The notes below the pieces were generated by a model. That model was not told where the DNA came from. It made no database searches and worked only from the letters and a program-made list of their open reading frames with translations. 64,000 bases of DNA from Nocardioides rotundus (GTDB taxonomy: Bacteria; Actinomycetota; Actinomycetes; Propionibacteriales; Nocardioidaceae). The number at the start of each line of letters is the position of its first letter. Position 1 is the stretch's first letter. Of the stretch, positions 8,938-19,531 are shown piece after piece. The translations under genes and the position numbers were made by a program. The DNA is taken from the NCBI RefSeq assembly GCF_019931675.1, contig NZ_CP082922.1, forward strand, positions 2,433,001 through 2,497,000. Direction: 5' to 3'.

Positions 8938-9279
8938 GTGTGGGACGTCGGCCTCGGAGAGCTCCTCGTGATCGCCCTCGTCGCCGTCGTCTTCGTCGGG
9001 CCGGAGCGGCTCCCCGAGCTCGCCCGGCAGGCCGGCCGGTTCCTGCACAGCCTCAAGCTGATGGCCACCAGCACGCGCGACGACCTGCGCAAGGAGCTGG
9101 GCCCGGAGTTCGCGGAGCTGGAGCTGCGCGACCTCGACCCGCGCGCGTTCGTGCGCAAGCAGGTGATGGAGGCGATGGCCGAGGCCGAGCAGGAGGCCGA
9201 GCGCGAGCAGACTCGGCGCCCCGGTCACCGGGCGCTGGAGGCCGGCGAGCTGCCGCCGTACGACCACGAGGCCACCTGA
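8938..9279 (+). CDS. tatB: Sec-independent translocase subunit TatB
   Basis: A 113-residue TatB, the receptor-complex subunit of the twin-arginine translocase that exports folded proteins. It shows the short N-terminal membrane helix (LGELLVIALVAVVFV), the glycine-proline hinge (GPERLPEL), an amphipathic helix and a long charged, coiled tail rich in Glu/Ala/Arg. The GTG start at 8938 lies directly behind mrp. TatB rather than TatA is favoured by the GPERLPEL hinge and tail length. tatA and tatC are not in this window. Confidence 0.88.
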   Translation: MWDVGLGELLVIALVAVVFVGPERLPELARQAGRFLHSLKLMATSTRDDLRKELGPEFAELELRDLDPRAFVRKQVMEAMAEAEQEAEREQTRRPGHRALEAGELPPYDHEAT

Positions 9280-9285
9280 GCGCCC

Positions 9286-9825
9286 TCAACCCTCTTCGCG
9301 CCGCTGCACCGCCGCCACCGTCTCCAGCACGAGCAGCAGCGACCGCCGGTCCCCCGTGACGGCCTCCACGAAGTCGGCGCCCACCCGCCGCAGGACCACC
9401 TCGTAGCGCTCACCGTCCAGGGTGTGCACGAGGCAGCGGTCGCCCGCGTCGGCGATCCGCCGCAGGGCCGAGCCCAGGCCCAGCCGGGTCAGCGGCGACC
9501 AGGCCACCTCGGGCACCGCCCGTTGGGAGGCCCCGCCCACCGCGACCAGCGCGTGCCGCGGCACGAACCACTCCTGCCCGTGGCCGCTGACCAGGCACCA
9601 GCTCCGCGCGACCCGGGCCAGGGTGCCGCGCACCGGCCCCACCCCGCGCACGTGGACCTCGACCGGCTGCCCCGCCGTGGCCATCAGCCGCCCGGTGAGG
9701 GACACCGCGGCGTACTCCGCGCGCGAGCGGTCGACCAGCTCGACGTCCCGCTCGTCGGCGAAGGCGGCCTCGGCCTGCCCCTCGAGATCGTCGAGGAGCG
9801 CGAACAGCTCGTCCTCCCAGGCCAC
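9286..9825 (-). CDS. Hypothetical protein
   Basis: A 179-residue soluble protein that I do not recognise. It starts with an acidic helix (AWEDELFALLDDLEGQAEAAF). The beta-rich middle contains GQPVEVHVRGVGPVRGTLARV, reminiscent of a small barrel, and is followed by FVPRHALVAVGG. No membrane segment, signal peptide or catalytic motif is evident. The GTG at 9825 is preferred because sequence upstream of it reads as unlikely N-terminus (MMHLRKFASGC...). It converges on tatB with only six bases between stops. Confidence 0.6.
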   Translation of the reverse strand: MAWEDELFALLDDLEGQAEAAFADERDVELVDRSRAEYAAVSLTGRLMATAGQPVEVHVRGVGPVRGTLARVARSWCLVSGHGQEWFVPRHALVAVGGASQRAVPEVAWSPLTRLGLGSALRRIADAGDRCLVHTLDGERYEVVLRRVGADFVEAVTGDRRSLLLVLETVAAVQRREEG

Positions 9826-9937
9826 GGCCGCATGCTGCCACACCGGCCGGTACCGGTCCTGTGGACAGCGCCGTTGACATCCGGACGCAAACTTCCTTAA
9901 ATGCATCAAACGATGTCAAACGAAGGGTAAATGCCAC

Positions 9938-10642
9938 ATGCGAGCGACTCAGGGGGTTCCCTCACCGGCGCGGGCCCTGCTCCTCGTCATCGCGGCCTGT
10001 ACCGCGCTGGCCGGCCTGGGGGCCCTGGTGCAATCGGACCTGTCGCGGGCCGCCGCGTCGCTGGCGTCGGGCCGGGTCGCAGAGCAGCCCTTCGAGGTGC
10101 TGCTGGTGTGGACCTGCGAGGCGGTCGCCCTCGCGGTCGGCGCCTGGCTCACCCTGCTCGCGCTCCTCGTCGTGGCGGACACCCTGCACGGTCGCCCGGT
10201 CCGGCGCGCCGGCTGCCCGGTGTGGCTGCACCGCGCGGTGCTGACCGCCTGCGGCGTCGGGGTGGCCGCGACGCTGGCCGGCCCCGCCTCGGCCGCTCCC
10301 GAGGAACAGGCCCGCACGGTCGTGTCCGAGGCCGCTCCCCGCGGCGTCGACGGCCTGTCCTACCCCGACCGGCCCGAGGACGGGGCTGCCACGGCCAGGC
10401 CATCCGCGCCGGAGCCCGCACGACGCACCGGGCACGTGGTGCGACCGGGAGACACGCTGTGGGACATCGCCGCGGCCGAGCTCCCGCCCGGCGCCTCCGA
10501 CGCCGAGATCACCGCGCGCTGGCAGCGGCTCTTCCACCAGAACGCGGGGGTCCTCGGCCCCGACCCCGACCTGATCCGGCCCGGCACGCCTCTGCGCCTG
10601 TCGGACGCCGGCAACGACTCCGGAGAGGAACCACGCCCATGA
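9938..10642 (+). CDS. LysM-domain membrane protein
   Basis: A 234-residue protein with two membrane segments (about 13-32 and 55-82) and a third hydrophobic stretch near 100-118. An Ala/Pro/Glu linker then leads to a C-terminal LysM domain (about 168-225) starting GHVVRPGDTLWDIAAAELPPG. LysM binds GlcNAc-containing glycans, so the domain probably contacts peptidoglycan from the outer face of the membrane. Its stop overlaps the ATG of the Rv3235-like gene. This pair just ahead of secA is a recurring actinobacterial arrangement. The region before its start contains an unusually AT-rich stretch at about 9885-9935 that may hold its promoter. Confidence 0.82.
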   Translation: MRATQGVPSPARALLLVIAACTALAGLGALVQSDLSRAAASLASGRVAEQPFEVLLVWTCEAVALAVGAWLTLLALLVVADTLHGRPVRRAGCPVWLHRAVLTACGVGVAATLAGPASAAPEEQARTVVSEAAPRGVDGLSYPDRPEDGAATARPSAPEPARRTGHVVRPGDTLWDIAAAELPPGASDAEITARWQRLFHQNAGVLGPDPDLIRPGTPLRLSDAGNDSGEEPRP

Positions 10643-11130
10643 CCGTCGCCGCGCTGCACCCCGCCGTCCCCGTCGCCAGCGTCCAGGGCTCGCTCGCCCT
10701 GGACCTGCACCCCGACCACAGTCCCCCGGAGGGTCCGCTGACCGCCGGGCCCGGCTGCGATCTGACCCCCGTCGACCTGCGCACCCGGCGTCGCCTCGAG
10801 GAGTGGGCGCGGCGCTACACCCAGGTGGCCGCCGACGTCGTGGCAGGCCTGCGGCCGGTCTCGCAGCTGATGCGCTGGTCCAGCCCGGCGGTGTACGGCG
10901 ACCTGGGGCGCCGGGCGCATCTGGTCGCCCGTGCCGGACGGCACCGCCCGGGTGGGCGGTCGGCGGGCGTCGTCCGTCCTCGGGTGGCGTCGGTTCGGCC
11001 GTCCTTCATCGACGAGAACACCGTCGAGGTCGCGGTCCGGGTCACCTACGGGCAGCGCAGCCGCGCCCTCGCCGCACGCTTCGAGGTGCAGGAGGGCCAC
11101 TGGATCTGCGTGGCCCTGGACTTCGCCTGA
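10639..11130 (+). CDS. Rv3235 family protein
   Basis: A 163-residue protein resembling the actinobacterial Rv3235 (DUF6459) family, of unknown function. It has a disordered N-terminus (about 1-45), then RTRRRLEEWARRYTQVAADVVAGLRPVSQLMRW-type helices (given here only as landmarks: RRLEEWARRY and GLRPVSQLMRW). A beta-strand-rich C-terminal half ends EGHWICVALDFA. Translationally coupled (ATGA) to the LysM protein and convergent with secA six bases away. In mycobacteria Rv3235 also lies near secA1 (from memory), which supports the identification. Confidence 0.72.
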   Translation: MTVAALHPAVPVASVQGSLALDLHPDHSPPEGPLTAGPGCDLTPVDLRTRRRLEEWARRYTQVAADVVAGLRPVSQLMRWSSPAVYGDLGRRAHLVARAGRHRPGGRSAGVVRPRVASVRPSFIDENTVEVAVRVTYGQRSRALAARFEVQEGHWICVALDFA

Positions 11131-11136
11131 GCCGGT

Positions 11137-14007
<2,871 letters not shown>

Positions 14008-14052
14008 TCTACCTAGCCGATCACAGCCTGGCAGACCGGTTCGGACGAGCCC

Positions 14053-15264
14053 TCAGAAGTGCGTCGCGAGTGCGGGGCCGAGGTCGCCGACCGGGTTCAC
14101 CTCGACCTCCTCCAGGCCGAGCCAACCGGCCAGCCGCCGCAGCTCGGCGGCCAGCTCCGCGGCGGTCTCCGGCGGGGCGTGGTCCTCGGCGTGCGTCGCG
14201 AGCACCAGCAGCCGCCGGCCGGCCCGGTCCGCCTTGAGGTCCACCCGCGCCACCAGGCGGTCCCCCAGCAGGAACGGCAGGACGTAGTAGCCGAACCGGC
14301 GCTTGGCCGCCGGCACGTAGATCTCGATCCGGTAGTGGAAGTCGAAGAGCGCCAGCGCGCGCGACCGCTCCCACACCAGCGGGTCGAAGGGGCTCAGCAG
14401 GGTCCGGGCGGCGACCCGCCGCGGCAGCCTGGCCGCCCGGTGCAGGTAGGCCTGGCGCCCCCACCCCTGGACCTTCACCGGCTCCAGCTCGCCCTCCTCC
14501 ACCAGCTGGGCCACCGCGTGGGTGACGTTGGCCTTGCCGGGCGCGGGCTGCAGGCGCATCCGGTAGTAGTCGGCCAGGCAGGCGGCGCTCGCCACCCCGT
14601 GCGAGCGGGCGGCGCGGCGGGTCAGCTCGACGACCGCCTCCTGCGGGGTGGGCGTCGGGGCGTCGAGCACCTCGGCGGGCAGCACCCGCTCGGTCAGGTC
14701 GTAGATCACCTCGAACTGCCGGCTGCGCCCGGCGATGGCGACGTCACCGACCAGGAAGAGGTAGTCGAGCACCTTGCGGGCATCGGACCAGTTCCAGCCC
14801 CAGTGCTCACGCGAGCGCGGCCCGCTGAACTCCTCGTCCAGGTCGCGCGCCGTGACCGGCCCGCGCTCGGCGACGGCGGCCAGGATCCGCGGCTCGATCT
14901 GCGGGTCGGCCGCGCTGAAACCCCACTTCCCGCGCTGGTCGCGGTAGTGCTCCATCCGGTGCCGCATCAGCGGCCACAGCTCGACCGGCATCAGGGCCTG
15001 CACGTGCGCCCAGTACTCCACCAGTCGGCGGGGCCGCCCGCCCGAGGCACGGCGCAGCAGGTCGACGTCGTACGGGCCCATCCGGGAGTACGCCGGCATC
15101 AGGTGCGCCCGCTGCAGCACGTTGACCGAGTCGACCTGCAGCACGCCGGTCCGCGACACGGTCCGCATCAGCGTGCGCAGCGTCGGCACCGCGTGCGGCG
15201 GGTCGCAGAAGCCCTGGGCGGCGAGCGCGATCCGGCGGGCCTGGGCCGTCGAGAGCTCTCTCAC
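14053..15264 (-). CDS. YcaQ/AlkZ-family winged-helix DNA glycosylase (AlkX-type motif)
   Basis: A 403-residue member of the winged-helix crosslink-repair DNA glycosylase family (HTH_42), which unhooks interstrand crosslinks and removes alkylated bases. The family catalytic tripeptide is QVD (residues 43-45 in TGVLQVDSVNVLQRAH). A Q-x-D form is the YcaQ/AlkX type, as opposed to the Q-x-Q of Streptomyces AlkZ that guards against azinomycin. Winged-helix repeats run through the middle (LVEEGELEPVKVQGWG) and a family-typical PFDPLVW appears near residue 300. ATG or alternative start at 15264. It is followed by secA on the same strand but has no functional link to it. Confidence 0.82.
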   Translation of the reverse strand: MRELSTAQARRIALAAQGFCDPPHAVPTLRTLMRTVSRTGVLQVDSVNVLQRAHLMPAYSRMGPYDVDLLRRASGGRPRRLVEYWAHVQALMPVELWPLMRHRMEHYRDQRGKWGFSAADPQIEPRILAAVAERGPVTARDLDEEFSGPRSREHWGWNWSDARKVLDYLFLVGDVAIAGRSRQFEVIYDLTERVLPAEVLDAPTPTPQEAVVELTRRAARSHGVASAACLADYYRMRLQPAPGKANVTHAVAQLVEEGELEPVKVQGWGRQAYLHRAARLPRRVAARTLLSPFDPLVWERSRALALFDFHYRIEIYVPAAKRRFGYYVLPFLLGDRLVARVDLKADRAGRRLLVLATHAEDHAPPETAAELAAELRRLAGWLGLEEVEVNPVGDLGPALATHF

Positions 15265-15300
15265 GCGGTCGACCGTAGGCGACGATGCGGACAGATCACG

Positions 15301-15981
15301 TCACGGGAGGTCGAGCAGCTTCTCCCGAACGGCGTACATCACGGCCTCCATCCGCGAGTGCAGCTGGAGCTTCTCCAAGATGTTGCGCACGTGGTTCTTC
15401 ACGGTGTTCTCGCTGATGAAGAGCTCCTGGGCGATGTCCCGGTTGTTCTTGCCGGTGGCGACCAGGCGCAGCACCTCGAGCTCCCGCTCGGTCAGCCTCA
15501 GCGCCGGGGCCGCCTCCCGCTCGGGCTCCGACATCTGCTTGAACTCCTGGATCAGCTTGGCCGCCATGGACGGGCTGATCAGGGACTGGCCGTCGGCGAC
15601 CACGCGCACCGCGTTGTTGACCTCGTCCAGCGAGGAGTCCTTGAGCAGGTAGCCCGCCGCCCCGCTCTTCACCGCCTCGTAGAGGTCGGCCTCCTCGTCG
15701 GAGGAGGTGAGCATGATGATCTTCGCGGTGGGCACGGACTCCTTGATCGCCCGGCAGGCATCGATCCCCGAGCGCTTGGGCATCCGGACGTCGAGGAGCA
15801 CGACGTCGGGCGCGGTGGCCTGGGCGAGGTCCACGGCCCGCACGCCGTCGTGTCCCTCGCCCACCACCTCCACACCCGGGTCGGCGGCGAGCAGCATGGT
15901 GATGCCGCGCCGGAACAGCTCCTGGTCGTCCACGACCAGGACCCGGATGGGCTCGGATTCGCCTCCCGATGGCGTCGTCAC
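15301..15981 (-). CDS. LuxR/NarL-family response regulator
   Basis: A 226-residue two-component response regulator. The receiver domain (about 12-125) has the acidic pair in VLVVDDQ, the phospho-acceptor Asp in VVLLDVRMPKRSG and the conserved Lys in YLLKDSS. The LuxR-type HTH (about 155-220) reads LTERELEVLRLVATGKNN and ISENTVKNHVRNI. GTG start at 15981. No sensor kinase is adjacent, so it is either an orphan or served in trans. Neighbouring hpf is 48 bases upstream on the same strand, so the two could be co-transcribed. Confidence 0.92.
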   Translation of the reverse strand: MTTPSGGESEPIRVLVVDDQELFRRGITMLLAADPGVEVVGEGHDGVRAVDLAQATAPDVVLLDVRMPKRSGIDACRAIKESVPTAKIIMLTSSDEEADLYEAVKSGAAGYLLKDSSLDEVNNAVRVVADGQSLISPSMAAKLIQEFKQMSEPEREAAPALRLTERELEVLRLVATGKNNRDIAQELFISENTVKNHVRNILEKLQLHSRMEAVMYAVREKLLDLP

Positions 15982-16029
15982 AGCGGCATCATCGCAGAGA
16001 TCCTCCCCGTCGTGTGCCCGGCCTGCTGG

Positions 16030-16659
16030 TCAGTCCGTTTCCAGGTCGAGGGAGATGATCCCGTAGTCGTAGCCGCGGCGCCGGTAGACCACGGAGGGCC
16101 GCTCGGACTCCTTGTCGACGAACAGATAGAAGTCATGGCCCACGAGCTCCATCTCGTACAGCGCCTGGTCCAGCGTCATCGGTGAGGCCGCGTGGGACTT
16201 CTCCCGCACCACCAGGGGGCCGTCGCCGGTGACGGTGATCGGCCCGACCTTGCGCTCCCCCGGCTCCTCGGCCCCGGCCTCGCCCTCGGTGAGCACGTCG
16301 TCGGTGGGCAGCGCGCCGGTCGCCTGGGCCACCGACACGGGAGTACGGCGCCCGTGGTGCACTCGGCGCCGGTCCGCCGCGCGGCGCATCTGCTCCTGCA
16401 TCTTGTCCAGGGCCAGGTCGAGCGCAGCCATCTTGTTCTCCGCTGCCGCCTCGGCGCGGATCACCGGCCCCTTGGAGAACGCGGTGAGCTGCACCCGCAC
16501 CGCACGCTCGGGGTTCTTCTGGTGCTTGTCCTCGGAGATCTCCGCGGTCACCCGGATGATCCGATGGTCGTGCTTCTCGAGCCTGGTCAGCTTCTCCGCG
16601 ACATGGTCGCGGAACCGCTCGGACACCTCACAGTGCCTGCCGGTGACGGCAACATCCAT
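16030..16659 (-). CDS. hpf: Long-form ribosome hibernation-promoting factor
   Basis: A 209-residue long HPF that binds the 30S decoding site and pairs ribosomes into inactive 100S dimers. The N-terminal S30AE domain (MDVAVTGRHCEVSERFRDHV to about residue 100) is joined by a charged linker to the C-terminal dimerisation domain (about 150-205) with MTLDQALYEMELVGHDFYLF and YDYGIISLDLE. ATG at 16659 is preceded by AGGAGG seven bases upstream, which rules out the longer reading. The long 5' leader (16660-17011) contains two hairpins. Expression in actinobacteria is usually stress-controlled, but no clear sigma-factor box is visible. Confidence 0.94.
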   Translation of the reverse strand: MDVAVTGRHCEVSERFRDHVAEKLTRLEKHDHRIIRVTAEISEDKHQKNPERAVRVQLTAFSKGPVIRAEAAAENKMAALDLALDKMQEQMRRAADRRRVHHGRRTPVSVAQATGALPTDDVLTEGEAGAEEPGERKVGPITVTGDGPLVVREKSHAASPMTLDQALYEMELVGHDFYLFVDKESERPSVVYRRRGYDYGIISLDLETD

Positions 16660-17011
16660 CGTTGACCTCCTCAGTCCCGCTCCCATGGCGGGTCTTCGAC
16701 AGCTGTGGCCCGGGGCCGGCCCGGGAGGGGCGGGGCACGCCGGGGCTGGAGTCCGTCCGGCCGACCTGGTCTTCGTCCCCACACCCGCCTGCTGAGACGT
16801 TCGCAGCTTCTCCGCCACTACTGGCCTTCTCCCGCGGGCCGCCGTATCTGACGGCGGTCACGAGGCAGGACTTACTGCTAAGCCGCACCGTGCTCCCCGG
16901 TCGAACCGGGTTACGTGGGCCGTTTCGCCTGCGACTGGCATCGGCTTGCCCTTCGGACGTGGACGTCCGAAGGACGCAACCACGGACCCGAACGGACTCC
17001 ATGCACCGACG
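16660..17011. other. 352-base intergenic region between comF and hpf
   Basis: No convincing gene lies here. It holds two hairpins: arms CCGCCGT/ACGGCGG around a 5-base loop at 16839-16857, and the 10-bp near-palindrome at 16951-16972 listed separately. Because both flanking genes read leftward, the first 60 bases probably end the comF transcript and the remainder serves as hpf promoter and leader. I could not assign -35/-10 boxes with confidence. Confidence 0.5.
16951..16972 (-). terminator. Candidate transcript-ending hairpin after comF
   Basis: Perfect 10-bp inverted repeat CTTCGGACGT / ACGTCCGAAG with a 2-base spacer, lying 40 bases past the comF stop. There is no T-tract on the minus strand, so it is at best a GC-type or factor-assisted terminator. 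A protein-binding palindrome in the hpf upstream region is the alternative. Confidence 0.4.
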
Positions 17012-17731
17012 CTAGCCAACAGAAGGGCCGGACGGAAGCGGCACCGACAACCTGCGCGTGGCGGCGACGGTCGCGATCGCCGCCACGCGGACCCCGACGG
17101 CCTCGAGCGCGCGCTGTGCCTCACGCGCCGTGGCGCCCGTGGTGAGCACGTCGTCGCACACCACGACCCGCGCCGGGCCGGTGCGCGCGGCGAGCCGGCG
17201 CAGCGCCGGGGACGGGCAGCACAGCGACCCGGCCAGGTTCCGGGCACGCGCCGCCGCATCCAGTCCCGCCTGGTCGGCCACGCCACCGCGCGAGCGCAGC
17301 AGCGGCGCCACGGCGACGTCGTACCCCTCTCGGCGCAGCCTGTGGCACGCCGTTCGCACCAGTGCCGTCGTGGGCTCGTGGCCGCGCTGGCGGGCGACGC
17401 CCGGACGGCTCGGCACCGGGACCAGCAGCATCGTCCCGCTGCCGGCGCACGAGGCCGCGACCGCGGCGGCCAGCAGACGACCGAGTGGGCCGCGCAGCCC
17501 GTGCACGGCCCGCTCCTTGTGGGCCAGCAGCAGCGCACGCAGGGTGTCGGAGTACTCCCCCGCGGTCCACGGCGGGGCGAGCCCCGCAGGTGTCGGGCTC
17601 GGCCAGGCGAGGTACGGCGTGCGCAGCAGGACGTCGCTGCATTCAGTGCAGAGCACCGTTCCCGGGCGGGCGCAGCCCGTGCAGCGGCCGCCCAGCAGCA
17701 GGTCGAGCGACGCGTCACGCAGCCAGGGCAC
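17012..17731 (-). CDS. ComF family phosphoribosyltransferase-like protein
   Basis: A 239-residue ComF-family protein. It has an N-terminal zinc ribbon (GGRCTGCARPGTVLCTEC) and a C-terminal type I phosphoribosyltransferase fold with the PRPP loop VVVCDDVLTTGATA. In naturally competent bacteria ComF supports DNA uptake; in actinobacteria its role is undefined. GTG at 17731 is chosen as start, with an in-frame TTG 12 bases further upstream. It follows lpqB on the same strand, a conserved order (mtrA-mtrB-lpqB-comF-hpf-secA) also found in mycobacteria and streptomycetes. Confidence 0.87.
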   Translation of the reverse strand: MPWLRDASLDLLLGGRCTGCARPGTVLCTECSDVLLRTPYLAWPSPTPAGLAPPWTAGEYSDTLRALLLAHKERAVHGLRGPLGRLLAAAVAASCAGSGTMLLVPVPSRPGVARQRGHEPTTALVRTACHRLRREGYDVAVAPLLRSRGGVADQAGLDAAARARNLAGSLCCPSPALRRLAARTGPARVVVCDDVLTTGATAREAQRALEAVGVRVAAIATVAATRRLSVPLPSGPSVG

Positions 17732-17794
17732 ACCACCATGCAAGGCTCGCCGGCCGGCCGCCGCAAGGGCCGTGGACGCTCCTGTGGAGAACCC

Positions 17795-19531
17795 TCACCC
17801 GGCGTAGGTCAGGGTGAGCCGAGCGGTGCCCTCCGGCAGCGACGGGGCCTGCGCCCCGTCCAGCCCGGCGACCTGGTCGGAGCGGACGGCGAAGCTCGGC
17901 ACGGCCGGGTCGGGCCAGCCGACCAGCCGGTGCATCCGGCCGTTGACCGTCGAGAGGGGTGCACCCAGGCCGGTGGAGCCGTCGAGGGAGACCTCCCGCA
18001 CCTGCGAGACCTCGCCGGTGGTCGCGAAGAGCACGCGCACCGAGGTCGGGCTGCTCCATGCCAGGTCCCGCATCCGCACCGGGACGTCGGTCCCGACCGG
18101 CACCTTCTCTGCGGCGTCGAGTCGCTGGACCCGCCCCGCGCCGTCCCGCACCACGCGGGAGAGCACGAGCCGGTCGCCGCGGCTCCCCCGCACCAGCGCC
18201 ACGAACCTCGAGCCGTCCGGAGACACCCGGAACGCGCGCACGCTGCGGCCGGAGACCCCGGGGACCTCCACCTGCCGCACGCGGCCGTCCTGGACGAGCA
18301 GGACCGCGGCCCCTCCGGCGCGCCGGTCCACCAGCCACAGGCCGCCGAGCGCGTCCCAGCCGGGCCGCATCAGGTCGACGGCGTCCTCGACGACCCGCAC
18401 CGGCTCGCTGCCTCGGGTGCGCACGCCGGCCAGCTCGACGGTGGTCCCGGAGCGCCGGTCGACCCCCGCCACGCGTCGCCCGCCCGGCTCGACGGCGAAG
18501 GAGCGCCAGCCCGTCGGCTCCCGGCCGGGAACGCCCGTCACGGGGGCGAGACCGCCGCGCCCTCCCGAGGCCAGGCGCCCCTCGACCAGGGCGTAGAGCA
18601 TGGTCGACCCCGGACCGGTCGTCGGGTCGAACTCGCCGCCCTCCCCGACCCAGGTGCCCGAGCCGCCGCCCGGGGTGCGCACCGTCCCCTGTGGCGTGGA
18701 GATCTGGAAGGAGTCGATGGTGGGGATCTCCCGCAGCGTCCGGGCCAGCTGGGACCGGGCCCGGTCGAGGTCCTCCGCGGGCAGCGGGGGGAACGGCGTG
18801 GAGAGGCGCACGTCGGCCTCCCCGGCCGCGTTCACCGGCACCCCCGAGGACTCCAGCCGGGGAGGCAGGTAGCTGCGCACCACGCCGCGCAGCTGCGGCG
18901 GCGGCCCGAGCAGCAGGCTGCGGACCAGCGCCGAGGGCATGCCCTCGCCCTGGGGGACGTAGACGGGCTCGGGCACCAGCACCTGGCCGGAGGGGTCGAA
19001 CCAGTGCACCGTCGCCCGGTCGTAGCGGTTGTCGAAGAACGTCTTGTTCACGATCCGCGCGTCCGGCAGCTCGCTGATCCGCCACTGACCGTCCTCCACG
19101 GTCAAGGAGAAGTCGATCCGGCTCCGCCGCGGCGACAGCGCCCCCTGCCATGCTCCCCGCCGGTCGATCCGTACGGCGTCGCTCAGCACGGCCTGCACCC
19201 CGTCCGGTCCGCTGGAGTAGGCCACGGAGGAGTAGACCAGGGTCGTGGCGGGGTCCCAGCTGCGGGCCGCCTCGGCGGTCAGGTGCTCGCGTGCGACCGA
19301 GGTGCCGATCGGCGCCGCCATCATCGCGGTCATGAACGAGTCCACCACCTCCTGCGGCTCGGCGCCGTCCCGCGGCATCGGCGGGTCGAAGTCGAGCAGC
19401 TGCTCGTCCGACGGGCTGGGGTCGGCCGGCGCGGCCGCGACGACCGGCCCGTCGTCGGGCAGTCGCACGCATCCGGCCGCGAGGAGGAGGACGGCCCATA
19501 GCGCGGTCACCTGGGCGACTCGTCGGCTCAC
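17795..19531 (-). CDS. lpqB: Lipoprotein LpqB, MtrAB partner
   Basis: A 578-residue lipoprotein with a clear signal and lipobox (LLLAAGCVRLP, Cys about residue 21). A GerMN-type domain sits near 190-330 and a beta-propeller-like C-terminal half contains the FRVSPDGSRFVALVRG type repeats. LpqB binds the extracellular part of MtrB and modulates the MtrAB system that controls cell-wall hydrolysis and division. The GTG at 19531 overlaps the mtrB stop by four bases (GTGA), so the start is well supported, and the operon order mtrA-mtrB-lpqB is intact. Confidence 0.93.
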   Translation of the reverse strand: MSRRVAQVTALWAVLLLAAGCVRLPDDGPVVAAAPADPSPSDEQLLDFDPPMPRDGAEPQEVVDSFMTAMMAAPIGTSVAREHLTAEAARSWDPATTLVYSSVAYSSGPDGVQAVLSDAVRIDRRGAWQGALSPRRSRIDFSLTVEDGQWRISELPDARIVNKTFFDNRYDRATVHWFDPSGQVLVPEPVYVPQGEGMPSALVRSLLLGPPPQLRGVVRSYLPPRLESSGVPVNAAGEADVRLSTPFPPLPAEDLDRARSQLARTLREIPTIDSFQISTPQGTVRTPGGGSGTWVGEGGEFDPTTGPGSTMLYALVEGRLASGGRGGLAPVTGVPGREPTGWRSFAVEPGGRRVAGVDRRSGTTVELAGVRTRGSEPVRVVEDAVDLMRPGWDALGGLWLVDRRAGGAAVLLVQDGRVRQVEVPGVSGRSVRAFRVSPDGSRFVALVRGSRGDRLVLSRVVRDGAGRVQRLDAAEKVPVGTDVPVRMRDLAWSSPTSVRVLFATTGEVSQVREVSLDGSTGLGAPLSTVNGRMHRLVGWPDPAVPSFAVRSDQVAGLDGAQAPSLPEGTARLTLTYAG

